This document shows positions 8,687 through 16,357 of a stretch of 37,840 bases of DNA, piece by piece. The position numbers were made by a program, and so were the translations under genes. This DNA is from Acetatifactor muris (GTDB lineage: Bacteria > Bacillota > Clostridia > Lachnospirales > Lachnospiraceae). Location of the stretch: positions 1-37,840 of the forward strand of contig JAMPFR010000031.1 in assembly GCA_023664365.1 (NCBI GenBank). The letters are read 5' to 3'. Every line of letters begins with the position of its first letter. Position 1 is the first letter of the stretch. A model generated the notes under the pieces. It was not told where the DNA came from. It saw nothing but the letters and a program-made list of their open reading frames with translations, and made no database searches.

Positions 8687-9406
8687 ATGAGTAAAATACT
8701 GATCATCGAGGACAACGCCGACATTAATAATTTGATCGGGGAGGCGCTGAAAAAGGCGGGATATGAGTATATACAGGCATTTTCAGGGACGGAGGGGCTT
8801 CTTTGCGCCTCCGCCGAAGCCTTTGATCTGGCGGTTATGGATCTGATGATGCCGGGTATGAGCGGGGAAGAGCTTCTGCCGAAGCTTCGGGAAAAGCAGA
8901 ATATTCCCGTTATCATTCTCTCCGCAAAGGACGGGCTGGACAGCAAGCTTTCCCTGTTCGAGGCAGGGGCGGAGGATTATATGACAAAGCCCTTCGAGGT
9001 GGCGGAGCTGGTGGCCCGCATCGGCCTGCGGATTAAGAAGACGGAGTCCGGACGGGACGGACTCCGCCAAAGTGAATGCCGCCAAAGCGGACGCTGCCCA
9101 AACGACGGGAAGAAGCTTGTGCTGAAGGATCTGACTTTGGACCGGGAGGGCTTCTGCGGGGAAATCAGAGGCGAAAGGATTGCTTTTACAAGGCAGGAGT
9201 TTAAGATTCTGGAGCTTCTGCTGTCGAACCCCCAAAGAGTTTTTTCCAAGCAGGATATCTACACATACGCTTGGGAGGATTATTATGTGGGGGAGGACAA
9301 GACTGTCAATATGCACATCAGCAATATCCGCAAGAAGCTGAAGGCTGTCTCGGAGGAAGAATATATCGAGACAGTATGGGGAATCGGCTTTAAGGCCGGG
9401 AGTTGA
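8687..9406 (+). CDS. OmpR/PhoB-type response regulator
   Basis: This DNA-binding response regulator (239 aa) has a receiver domain at about 1-118 (IIEDN acidic pocket near 6-10, phospho-acceptor Asp in AVMDLMMPG near 52, the conserved Lys in YMTKPFE near 101). A winged-helix domain at about 140-239 carries FTRQEFKILELLLSN and the recognition segment DKTVNMHISNIRKKL. A Cys/Arg-rich linker (about 125-140) is unusual for the family and unexplained. The ATG at 8687 is chosen because the receiver begins there; the in-frame ATG at 8585 lies inside the amidase gene. It heads a run with an ABC transporter and a histidine kinase, its likely partner at 11367. Confidence 0.93.
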   Translation: MSKILIIEDNADINNLIGEALKKAGYEYIQAFSGTEGLLCASAEAFDLAVMDLMMPGMSGEELLPKLREKQNIPVIILSAKDGLDSKLSLFEAGAEDYMTKPFEVAELVARIGLRIKKTESGRDGLRQSECRQSGRCPNDGKKLVLKDLTLDREGFCGEIRGERIAFTRQEFKILELLLSNPQRVFSKQDIYTYAWEDYYVGEDKTVNMHISNIRKKLKAVSEEEYIETVWGIGFKAGS

Positions 9407-9558
9407 AATCTGAAATCTTGAAACTTTCTTTACCTTTTCTTTGCGCTGTCTTGAACATCTGCCTGTATACTTTAAGATCATAAGGCGGCTGCGGGGCAGG
9501 GAACGGCATTCTCTGCAAATACAGAGCCGCTGTAAAGACAGGAAAGGATGTGAACTAT

Positions 9559-10473
9559 ATGGAGTATCTGCTTTCCACGGAAAATCTTACAAAACAGTAC
9601 GGGCGGAAAAAAGCCGTGGACAACGTAAGTATCCATGTGAGACAGGGAGCTGTTTACGGTCTGATTGGCCGGAACGGGGCCGGCAAGACCACGCTGATGA
9701 AAATGCTTTCGGGACTTGCGGCGCCCAGCGCAGGCAGCTTTTCTCTTTTCGGGGAGGAAGGCGCCAAAGCGGGGAAAATCATGAACAGGGTGGGGGCGCT
9801 GATCGAGGAACCCGGCGTCTACGCGGATATGTCCGCTTACGGCAACCTTCATGCCAAATGTATCGCACTGGGGGTGCGGAATCAGGATACGGAGCGGGAG
9901 CTTTTGGAAATCGTAGGGCTGACGGACACGGGAAAGAAGCCTGTGGGAAAATTTTCCCTGGGAATGAAGCAGCGTCTGGGGATAGCTCTTGCGTTGGTGG
10001 GGACCCCGGATCTGGTCATCCTGGACGAGCCCATTAACGGACTGGATCCCCAGGGTATTGCCGAGGTGCGGAATACCATTGAGCGCCTGAACAGGGAGCG
10101 GCGGATTACCTTTATCATTTCCAGCCATATTCTGGGGGAACTGTCAAAATTTGCCTCTGATTACGGTATCATACACAACGGGCAGCTGCTGCAGGAGCTG
10201 ACGAGAGAGCAGCTGCTTGAAAAATGCTCCCGCAGGATTGTGCTGAATACCCCTGATACCCCGGCGGCCTCCACGGTGCTGGAAAAAATCGGCATCACGA
10301 ATTATCGGGTGACTGCGAAGGATACCCTGGAAATCTACGAGCGCCTGAGCGACACGGCGGAAATCAATTCCGCCCTTGCGTCTGCGGGGATTCCCATAAA
10401 CGGTATTTCGATCTCAAATCAGGAGTTGGAGGATTATTTTCTGGAGCTGACAGGGGGTGGCAAAAATGTTTAA
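9559..10473 (+). CDS. ABC transporter ATP-binding protein (BcrA/LanF-like)
   Basis: This ATPase subunit of an ABC exporter (304 aa) has Walker A in GRNGAGKTT (about 39-47), a Q-loop region, the signature FSLGMKQRLGIA (about 133-144) and Walker B LVILDEPINGLDP (about 153-165), followed by a SSHILGELSKFASD switch region. The C-terminal 80 residues match the extension of bacitracin/lantibiotic-immunity ATPases. GGAAAGG at 9541-9547 supports the ATG at 9559 over a GTG at 9550. Its stop overlaps the permease start. Together with the response regulator and kinase this suggests a peptide-antibiotic or envelope-stress resistance pump; the substrate is not shown by sequence. Confidence 0.92.
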   Translation: MEYLLSTENLTKQYGRKKAVDNVSIHVRQGAVYGLIGRNGAGKTTLMKMLSGLAAPSAGSFSLFGEEGAKAGKIMNRVGALIEEPGVYADMSAYGNLHAKCIALGVRNQDTERELLEIVGLTDTGKKPVGKFSLGMKQRLGIALALVGTPDLVILDEPINGLDPQGIAEVRNTIERLNRERRITFIISSHILGELSKFASDYGIIHNGQLLQELTREQLLEKCSRRIVLNTPDTPAASTVLEKIGITNYRVTAKDTLEIYERLSDTAEINSALASAGIPINGISISNQELEDYFLELTGGGKNV

Positions 10474-11353
10474 TCTGATAAAAATGAATCTTTACAGGCT
10501 GTTTCGGCAGAAATCCTTTTATGTTTTGCTGGGGACAGCAGTGTTGATAGGCTGGTTTATGGTGTTTATGGTCTGGATGACGCCCAGGCTGGAGGAACAG
10601 GCGGAAAAAGCACGGGAGCTGAGAGCGCAGAACGGCGGGCAGACAGAGGAGACGGGCTTTCATGTGGGGGTTATTGTGGGGGTGACGGAAGGGGATGACG
10701 GGCAGGAGTCTGCTCCCAAGCCGGAGGCATTTAATGTGGCGGAGTTCATGGACGAATATTTCACTGCGGGGTTTCCCATGATTCTCATATCCGTGGGTGC
10801 GGCCATCATTGCAAACGGGGATCGGAAAAGAGGCTTTATCAAGAATCTGGGAGGCCAGATGAAGCCCAGGGGAATGCTGCCGATTTCCAAGCTTCCCGCC
10901 ATTCTGCTTGAGATTGCCGGCCTGTATGGGGTAACGGTCTTAAGCTTTGTGCTGTTTGGAAGGATATATTTTGAAAAGTTTACCCTGGGGAGTCTTTCTG
11001 CCATGTGCAGGGCAATGGGTGTGCAGCTTGTGCTGGGGCTGGCCTTTGGCGCGATTATTCTGCTCATCAGCACGGCGGCCCGCAACGCGGCGTCTGGCAT
11101 TATTGCAGGGATCATTGTGGCCTCAGGGCTGTTCCCCTATGTGTACTTTTTTATCAATCGGGTGGCAAAGGCTTACTTTGGCGCACCGGAGAATTTTGAC
11201 ATATCCGGATGCTCCCTGGACTATTACATTTCCTGTGTGACGTCGAAAGCGGCGGGGAAGGAGATAGCTGTGGCTCTGATGGCGGGGGTGGTGTACCTGG
11301 CGCTGGCGTCTGCGGCGGGGTGGTTTGTGATGGAGAAAAGGGACATAGTGTGA
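10466..11353 (+). CDS. ABC-2 type transporter permease
   Basis: This is the membrane subunit of the ABC transporter (295 aa). After a short cytoplasmic N-terminus it has a hydrophobic segment (about 17-38), a long polar loop (about 39-105), then about five more membrane segments, ending in a WFVMEKRDIV tail, the pattern of ABC-2/lantibiotic-immunity permeases. Its ATG overlaps the stop of the ATPase gene by 8 nt (ATGTTTAA), so the two subunits are probably translationally coupled. A GTG at 10457 is a less likely start. The histidine kinase gene begins 13 bp after its stop. Confidence 0.88.
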   Translation: MFNLIKMNLYRLFRQKSFYVLLGTAVLIGWFMVFMVWMTPRLEEQAEKARELRAQNGGQTEETGFHVGVIVGVTEGDDGQESAPKPEAFNVAEFMDEYFTAGFPMILISVGAAIIANGDRKRGFIKNLGGQMKPRGMLPISKLPAILLEIAGLYGVTVLSFVLFGRIYFEKFTLGSLSAMCRAMGVQLVLGLAFGAIILLISTAARNAASGIIAGIIVASGLFPYVYFFINRVAKAYFGAPENFDISGCSLDYYISCVTSKAAGKEIAVALMAGVVYLALASAAGWFVMEKRDIV

Positions 11354-11366
11354 AGAGGAGAGAGTG

Positions 11367-12287
11367 ATGATATTCTGGGCGGCGGCAGCCACGGCGGGCT
11401 GTATTGCATTTATTGTGATCCTTGTTTTGTTTGTGCGGCAGATAAAAGAGATCTGCCGCCGTCTGGCGTTTATCAGGACTCATAAGACCAATATGCGTCT
11501 GACCTCCCGGACTCCCTTCCGCTCCACAGGCAGGCTGATCGACGAGATAAACTTTTTTTTGGAGGAAACAGCGGAAGAGCGGTTGGAGTTGGAGCGGGAA
11601 AGCGTCGGGCTGAAGGAATCCCTGACGGGGATCTCCCATGACATCCGGACGCCCCTCACCTCTCTCAGCGGCTATTTTCAGCTGCTCACTCAGACGGAGG
11701 ATGGGGAAGAAAGAGAGCGGTACAGCAATATTATCAAAGCCCGCATCGGCAGCCTGGAGGCTATGCTGGAGGAGCTGTTCACCTATACCAGGCTGCAGAA
11801 TGGCGATTATCAGATGGAGATGAGCCGCGTTGATTTTACACAGTGTGTCATCGATACGCTCCTGGCGTTTTACGGACAGTTTACCGAAAGGGGCGTCCGG
11901 CCTCAGGTGGATATTGAGGAGGCGCCCGTATACATTTACGGAAATGAGGAGGCGGTGCGCAGGATTTTGCAGAATATTGTGAAGAACGCCCTGGTACACG
12001 GCGCGGAGGAGGTATCTCTGTCCCTGCACGGTGTAGGAGAAGCTGTGATATTCCAATGCTCCAACACATGCCGGAGGCCGGAGGAGATAGACATAGAGGG
12101 GGTCTTTACGAAATTTTACAAGGCGGATTCCGCAAGGAAGGATACTTCCACGGGGCTGGGCCTCACCATTGCGGCGGAGCTTGCAAAACGGCTGGAAGCA
12201 GATATACAGGCGGGGCTGGAGGGGGATGTGTTTACGATCCTGCTGCGGTTCAAATGTCAGCCGGCATATCAGGGCAGCTTTCCGTAA
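11367..12287 (+). CDS. Sensor histidine kinase
   Basis: This 306 aa kinase has one N-terminal membrane helix (about 3-25) and almost no extracellular part, so the signal is probably sensed in the membrane or through the ABC transporter. A coiled linker leads to the HisKA domain with the H-box ISHDIRTPLTSLSGY (phospho-acceptor His near 91). The HATPase domain shows the N-box ILQNIVKNALVHG and the G-box STGLGLTIAAELA. GAGGAG just upstream supports the ATG at 11367. The order regulator-ATPase-permease-kinase is typical of resistance modules in Firmicutes. The gene ends the run; no strong terminator follows. Confidence 0.92.
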   Translation: MIFWAAAATAGCIAFIVILVLFVRQIKEICRRLAFIRTHKTNMRLTSRTPFRSTGRLIDEINFFLEETAEERLELERESVGLKESLTGISHDIRTPLTSLSGYFQLLTQTEDGEERERYSNIIKARIGSLEAMLEELFTYTRLQNGDYQMEMSRVDFTQCVIDTLLAFYGQFTERGVRPQVDIEEAPVYIYGNEEAVRRILQNIVKNALVHGAEEVSLSLHGVGEAVIFQCSNTCRRPEEIDIEGVFTKFYKADSARKDTSTGLGLTIAAELAKRLEADIQAGLEGDVFTILLRFKCQPAYQGSFP

Positions 12288-12321
12288 AGGGACAGCCGGC
12301 GCGTTACTTTGCCCGGGGGCA

Positions 12322-12350
12322 TTGATTTTTGACTGCAAATTGTATATACT
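12322..12350 (+). promoter_or_regulatory. Sigma-A-type promoter before 12389
   Basis: TTGATT (12322-12327), a 17-bp spacer and TATACT (12345-12350) lie about 40 bp before the next gene. This suggests that a new transcription unit begins after the histidine kinase. Confidence 0.65.
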
Positions 12351-12388
12351 GTAACTGTTCGGAGTTTTGCACTAAAGAAGGGGGCGCC

Positions 12389-13240
12389 ATGGGCAGATAT
12401 ATTAAGGACATACAGCTGGAACAGCCGATTGATGTGGTCAGTATGGTGATGGATGATTTTATTTATCACAACCGTTTTTCCAGGACTGACTGGAACGGGG
12501 AGATGGTATTTTATCTGAAGGATCGCCATAATAAAGAACGTTACATGAAGTGGGCCTATGTGGACGGACAGTTTCATGTGGAAGCATGGCTGAAAAACGC
12601 CATGGGAGGCGAGACGGATCTGGACGGCGTGGGCGGAGGAGCCAGCCGGAAGGAATTCCGCGCCAGCATAGACGGGCTGATCGAAACTTTGAAAAAAACT
12701 GCGGCAGGTTCTCTGGCAGGCGGCCATATCGGTTCGGATCCCCTGCACCATGACAGCGGCAGTGACAATCATGATACCTGGAAACAGGATACCCGATGGC
12801 AGCAGGGGGCTTCAGGACAGCAGGGCGCCGCGGGACAGCAGGGCGTCACAGGGACATCCGGCAGAACGGTTCCCCAGGCAGCACAGACGAAGAGCACGGC
12901 ACAGCAGCAGTATCAGACGCCGCCTTCGGGGCAGTGGAATCCCGGGCAGTTTCAGGGGAATGCATCCGGGCCTGTACAGACAGAGGGCAGCAGGCGGGGA
13001 ACTCTTGCGGATCCGGAGGCCAATTCAGCCCTGGTTTATGCAATTCTCGGGCTGGTTTTCGGCTGGGCAGTGCCGGTTTTGGGCATTATCTTTGTCGTAA
13101 TGTCTTTTAAAAAGCAGGAATACAGTTCTAATCCCAAGCGTGATAAAACGCTGTGTATCGTTGCCATTGTGGAGATGGTAGTATGCTTTGTGGGCAATTT
13201 TGTCATAGGAATTATCGGCGCTTTGGCATGGGGACTTTGA
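12389..13240 (+). CDS. Uncharacterised protein with a Gln/Gly-rich linker and two C-terminal membrane helices
   Basis: I recognise no characterised function. The 283 aa protein has a soluble N-terminal domain of about 110 residues (rich in W, Y and D, with MVFYLKDRHNKERYMKW). A low-complexity linker follows at about 125-205 (repeated Q-Q-G, T, S, P). A DUF4190-like tail at about 210-283 has two hydrophobic helices separated by a short basic loop. The N-terminal part looks like domains found in clostridial membrane proteins of unknown role. GAAGGGGGC before the ATG at 12389 supports this start over one at 12329. The transglutaminase-like gene follows 19 bp later, so the two are probably cotranscribed and may act together at the cell surface. 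Confidence 0.78.
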   Translation: MGRYIKDIQLEQPIDVVSMVMDDFIYHNRFSRTDWNGEMVFYLKDRHNKERYMKWAYVDGQFHVEAWLKNAMGGETDLDGVGGGASRKEFRASIDGLIETLKKTAAGSLAGGHIGSDPLHHDSGSDNHDTWKQDTRWQQGASGQQGAAGQQGVTGTSGRTVPQAAQTKSTAQQQYQTPPSGQWNPGQFQGNASGPVQTEGSRRGTLADPEANSALVYAILGLVFGWAVPVLGIIFVVMSFKKQEYSSNPKRDKTLCIVAIVEMVVCFVGNFVIGIIGALAWGL

Positions 13241-13259
13241 GAGTAAACGGGGTATAAAA

Positions 13260-14777
13260 ATGAAGCTGATTAAAAGAATACTCTATTTCATAGTTGCGCT
13301 TCTGGTGGCATGCAGCTTGGGTATCCTGGTGTGCGCCCTGAATCCTTCCCTGACTGCGGCACTGGCGGAGAAGGTGCAGCAGCTGCAGGCCGGGAATGCA
13401 AAGCCGGAGAGCGGCAGGGAGAACACCTTTACGCCCGTGGTATCGGGGAACGGCGATGGAGAAAAGTATGTGGTTCCCGACAGCTACCCCCAGGAGATTC
13501 CCGAGGGAGTGGGAGGCCTGACGGGTTACCAGCCCATTACTGCAGAGAACCAGCAGATTGCCCAGGAGGAAGCGGACAATCTGAACAGTATTTTGGCGCC
13601 CGGGGAGACCGGGGAGGGCTTAAGCTTTTCGGCAGAGTATTATCCCTATTATGCCATGTTGAATGATACTTTAAAAACGCTGTATCGGCAGGTCTATGCC
13701 AATGCCATGGTACTGAATACTTCTTTCACGCCTGCGGTGGCGGTGACTACGGCCCAGGCCATGAATGTGGTGGAGGCTGTTTACAATGATCATCCGGAGC
13801 TGTTCTGGCTGGACGCGGAATTTGCCTGCAAATATCTCAGGACGGGAATCTGTGTGGAGATTACGCTGGAATACAATGAGACTGCGGATGACCTGGCGGC
13901 TTCGGTACAGGATTTTAATACCTGCACGTCGGAAATTCTGGCAGGGGCGATGAACCTGGGCAGCGATTACGAGAAAGAGCAGTATATTCATGACGCATTG
14001 GTGCATATTGTGGAGTACAGCCCTTCCATGCCTATAGACCAGAGCGCTTACAGCGCCATTGTGCTGGGAAAGAGCGTTTGCGCCGGATATGCAAGGGCGT
14101 TTCAGTATTTGATGCAGCAGCTGGGCATTCCCTGTTATTATTGTACGGGATACGCAGGGGAGGATCATGCGTGGAATATTGTGAAGATGGGCAGTCTCTA
14201 CCGCAATGTGGATGTGACCTGGGATGACACGGATCCCTCCACCTATGATTATTACAATAAATCAGACAGAGAGTTTGGCGCTACCCACGTCAGAACGGAT
14301 TTGGCGGTATACCTTCCCGCCTGCGCGGATGTTCCTGCCGTGGAGACCACAGAGCCGGGAAGCAGCGCAGTGGACGCCTATATTAATCCCAATCCCATTG
14401 AACCTCCGATTTGGCAGAGCCGGGGAGATTCCCTTGATGACGGGAACAGTGGGAAAAGCGAGGAAGAGAAGCAGCAGGAAAATCTGGAAAAGGCCGGCAT
14501 TACGGAGGAGCAGGTGCTGAGAAGCCTGGAAAAATATTATGAAGATTGTAAGAAGCGTCTGGAGGAGGCCGGAACAGGCGAGAAACAGTTTGTCAATATC
14601 ATTCCGGAGTCCCTCTGGAATGACGTGGAGCGGGCTTACAGCAGCGGATCCTACTGGAACGGCTATGCAGATGAGGCGCTGAAGAAGCTGGGAGTGGAGA
14701 ATTTCCTGATACAGCTGCAGGTGCAGCGTCTGGGAGGCGGCTACTGTAAGCTGTATCATAATATATATACTTATTGA
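13260..14777 (+). CDS. Secreted transglutaminase-like protein
   Basis: The 505 aa protein has an N-terminal signal/anchor helix (about 5-32), a linker, and a transglutaminase-like domain (about 190-370) with the papain-type triad: Cys in KSVCAGYARAFQYL, His in EDHAWNIV and Asp in NVDVTWDD. A Pro/Ser/Glu-rich region and an alpha-helical C-terminus follow. Bacterial members of this superfamily may act as cysteine proteases, amidases or crosslinkers of surface proteins; the sequence does not decide which. It shares its core with the lipoprotein at 23776, which has a similar DHPELF(W/Y) segment before the catalytic Cys. It ends just before a strong terminator at 14799-14842. Confidence 0.88.
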   Translation: MKLIKRILYFIVALLVACSLGILVCALNPSLTAALAEKVQQLQAGNAKPESGRENTFTPVVSGNGDGEKYVVPDSYPQEIPEGVGGLTGYQPITAENQQIAQEEADNLNSILAPGETGEGLSFSAEYYPYYAMLNDTLKTLYRQVYANAMVLNTSFTPAVAVTTAQAMNVVEAVYNDHPELFWLDAEFACKYLRTGICVEITLEYNETADDLAASVQDFNTCTSEILAGAMNLGSDYEKEQYIHDALVHIVEYSPSMPIDQSAYSAIVLGKSVCAGYARAFQYLMQQLGIPCYYCTGYAGEDHAWNIVKMGSLYRNVDVTWDDTDPSTYDYYNKSDREFGATHVRTDLAVYLPACADVPAVETTEPGSSAVDAYINPNPIEPPIWQSRGDSLDDGNSGKSEEEKQQENLEKAGITEEQVLRSLEKYYEDCKKRLEEAGTGEKQFVNIIPESLWNDVERAYSSGSYWNGYADEALKKLGVENFLIQLQVQRLGGGYCKLYHNIYTY

Positions 14778-14798
14778 GTATTTGAAAATAATCTGCAT

Positions 14799-14842
14799 AA
14801 AAAACGCCCCGTTTCCCACACTTTTCTGTGGGGAAGCGGGGC
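14799..14842. terminator. Bidirectional intrinsic terminator
   Basis: A 15-16 bp stem (14806-14820 with 14827-14842, one bulged G and a G-U pair) closes a 6-nt loop. The A run at 14799-14804 makes a good T tract on the minus strand, where it would end the grcA-like transcript. On the plus strand the T tract is poorer (GCTTTTG), but it would still stop the transglutaminase unit. Confidence 0.85.
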
Positions 14843-14847
14843 TGCTT

Positions 14848-14892
14848 TTGTTCATGACAATAGAATTTTCGCGAAGCGTGAATTCTATTGTT
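14848..14892. repeat. Dispersed palindromic element, copy A
   Basis: A 10-bp perfect inverted repeat (CAATAGAATT at 14858-14867, AATTCTATTG at 14881-14890) with a TTCGCGAAGCGTG core is flanked by TTGTTCATGA. The reverse complement matches 32535-32578 almost base for base, including the flank, so these are two copies of one mobile or amplified intergenic element in opposite orientation. Confidence 0.85.
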
Positions 14893-14968
14893 TATCTGCT
14901 TTTTTCCTGCGGGCAATGAGCCAAGCGGCCATGCCTGACTGTCCTTTTGCCTTATCGGAAACCTCTTT

Positions 14969-15211
14969 TTATAAGCCTTCGTGGAAGGTACGGCTGATAA
15001 CGTCAGCCTGCTGTTCAGGCGTCAGCTTGATAAAGTTTACCGCATATCCGCTGACCCGGATAGTCAACTGAGGATAATTCTCAGGATGCTTTTGTGCATC
15101 CAGCAGTGTGTCTCTGTTCAGTACATTTACATTCAGATGGTGCCCGCCCTTTGTGGCATACCCGTCCAGAAGATTTACAAGATTGTCAACCTGTGCTGCG
15201 CTTGTGCTCAT
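14969..15211 (-). CDS. grcA: Stand-alone glycyl radical domain protein (GrcA-like)
   Basis: The 80 aa protein equals the C-terminal end of pyruvate formate-lyase, with the glycyl radical motif RVSGYAVNF (Gly near 55) and the helper segment [15 protein letters not shown]. Stand-alone domains of this kind (YfiD/GrcA in E. coli) replace the oxygen-cleaved radical segment of pyruvate formate-lyase and so restore activity after air exposure. It is shorter than E. coli GrcA (127 aa) but has its own GGAGG site, promoter and terminator, so it is a real gene and not a pflB remnant. It is expressed divergently from the spoIIIA operon. No pflB or activase gene lies nearby. Confidence 0.88.
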   Translation of the reverse strand: MSTSAAQVDNLVNLLDGYATKGGHHLNVNVLNRDTLLDAQKHPENYPQLTIRVSGYAVNFIKLTPEQQADVISRTFHEGL

Positions 15212-15240
15212 AAAAATACCTCCGTTATTTTTAATATTTA

Positions 15241-15270
15241 ATAATAGTAATGATTACTGTTTTGTTGCAA
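15241..15270 (-). promoter_or_regulatory. grcA promoter with an embedded 7-1-7 palindrome
   Basis: On the minus strand TTGCAA (15265-15270), an 18-bp spacer and TATTAT (15241-15246) form a sigma-A promoter. A perfect 13-bp palindrome, AGTAAT-G-ATTACT (15246-15258), sits in the spacer. With its flanks it matches the 7-1-7 architecture of Fur/PerR/Zur operators, so it probably binds a repressor that blocks RNA polymerase. Confidence 0.6.
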
Positions 15271-15359
15271 GAAAAGCATATCATTTTTCAGGTCATTTGT
15301 CTATAAGTTTTTTTGAAAGTTATGTTTTTTTCCCGGTACAAAAGTTAAAAAGAAAACAG

Positions 15360-15387
15360 GAATATCCGCCTCACATTTTCATATATT
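15360..15387 (+). promoter_or_regulatory. Sigma-E-like promoter of the spoIIIA operon
   Basis: GAATATC (15360-15366), a 13-bp spacer and CATATATT (15380-15387) match the mother-cell sigma-E consensus (KHATATT / CATACAHT) at all but two positions. The ATG of spoIIIAA lies about 30 bp downstream. This agrees with the known sigma-E control of spoIIIA in Bacillus subtilis. Confidence 0.6.
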
Positions 15388-15418
15388 GGAGAAAGAAGGA
15401 CAAAGAGGGGGGAGAAGG

Positions 15419-16357
15419 ATGGACAATTCAATTCTGCAGCTTTTTCCGGCGGGAAGAAGGGCTTTCTGGGAGTATACGGCCAGGCATCAGAAATATGTCA
15501 GGGAGATTCGGCTGCGTGCAGACCGCCCGATTGCGGTGCAGGTGGACGGTAAGGAGGTTTTTCTGGATTGGGAGGGGCATTTCACGGACTGTCCGGAGGA
15601 GGCTGCTGTGGTGACAGAGCGGGATCTGGCTGAGCTGCTGGAACATATCTGTCATTATTCCCTGTACGCCTTTGAAGACGAGCTGCGCCAGGGCTTTCTC
15701 ACCGTGGGCGGCGGCCACAGGGTGGGAGTTGCGGGACAAGCCGTGATGGAGGACGGAAAAAGTCTCAGAACCTTAAAAAATATATCTTTTATCAATATCC
15801 GTGTGGCCCATGAGGTCAAGGGTGCGGCGGACGGTGTGATGCCTCATATGTATGAGGGCGGGAGCATAAAAAGTACTCTGATTATTTCGCCGCCGGGCTG
15901 CGGCAAGACAACCCTTCTCAGAGATCTGATCCGGCAGGTTTCGGACGGCGGCAAATGGGGACGGGGCATGACGGTGGGGGTGGTGGATGAGCGTTCGGAG
16001 ATAGCAGGCTCATTCTGCGGGAAACCCCAGAATGATATAGGCATGAGGACGGATGTGCTGGACGCCTGCCCCAAGAGCCTGGGGATGATGCTGCTGCTGC
16101 GGGCCATGTCGCCGGAGGTCATTGCCATCGACGAGCTTGGAAGCCGGGAGGAGATGGAGGCCCTGTGCCAGGCGGCGGCATGCGGCTGCCGGATACTGGC
16201 TACGGCCCACGGGGAGAGCCGGGAGGATGTGGCGGCACGGTTTGACGTGCCGGAAGTCCTGTGGAAACATTTGTTTCGCATGGTGCTTGTCCTTGGGAAG
16301 AAAAACGGGAAATGTGTGGTGAAGCGGATGTTTGAGGGAGGGGAGGAAGATGCTTAA
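15419..16357 (+). CDS. spoIIIAA: Stage III sporulation protein AA (ATPase)
   Basis: SpoIIIAA is the cytoplasmic ATPase of the SpoIIIA-SpoIIQ channel that links mother cell and forespore, and is related to secretion ATPases. The 312 aa protein has Walker A SPPGCGKTT near 151-159, a VVDERSEIAGS motif near 188-198, and the Walker B-like EVIAIDELGS near 228-237. GGGGGGAGAAGG directly before the ATG at 15419 fixes the start; an ATG at 15386 overlaps the promoter. It is the first of eight genes and overlaps spoIIIAB by 8 nt. Confidence 0.96.
   Translation: MDNSILQLFPAGRRAFWEYTARHQKYVREIRLRADRPIAVQVDGKEVFLDWEGHFTDCPEEAAVVTERDLAELLEHICHYSLYAFEDELRQGFLTVGGGHRVGVAGQAVMEDGKSLRTLKNISFINIRVAHEVKGAADGVMPHMYEGGSIKSTLIISPPGCGKTTLLRDLIRQVSDGGKWGRGMTVGVVDERSEIAGSFCGKPQNDIGMRTDVLDACPKSLGMMLLLRAMSPEVIAIDELGSREEMEALCQAAACGCRILATAHGESREDVAARFDVPEVLWKHLFRMVLVLGKKNGKCVVKRMFEGGEEDA

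Noticed and set aside
7720-8946. 408-aa open frame on the minus strand
   Set aside because: It is antisense to the amidase gene, whose motifs, signal peptide and promoter are clear. The frame has no ribosome-binding site and only low-complexity Leu/Arg/Ser runs.
12288-12330. Terminator after the histidine kinase
   Set aside because: The only hairpin (TGCC/GGCA around a CGGG loop) is 4 bp long and overlaps the next promoter; too weak to call.
11154-12338. 394-aa open frame on the minus strand
   Set aside because: It lies antisense to the histidine kinase and permease, which have complete conserved motifs. The frame shows no recognisable domain and arises from GC-rich codon use.
14969-15211. 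Remnant of a broken pyruvate formate-lyase gene
   Set aside because: The short gene has its own promoter, operator, GGAGG site and terminator and a clean start, as expected for a stand-alone glycyl radical domain. No other pfl fragments are nearby.
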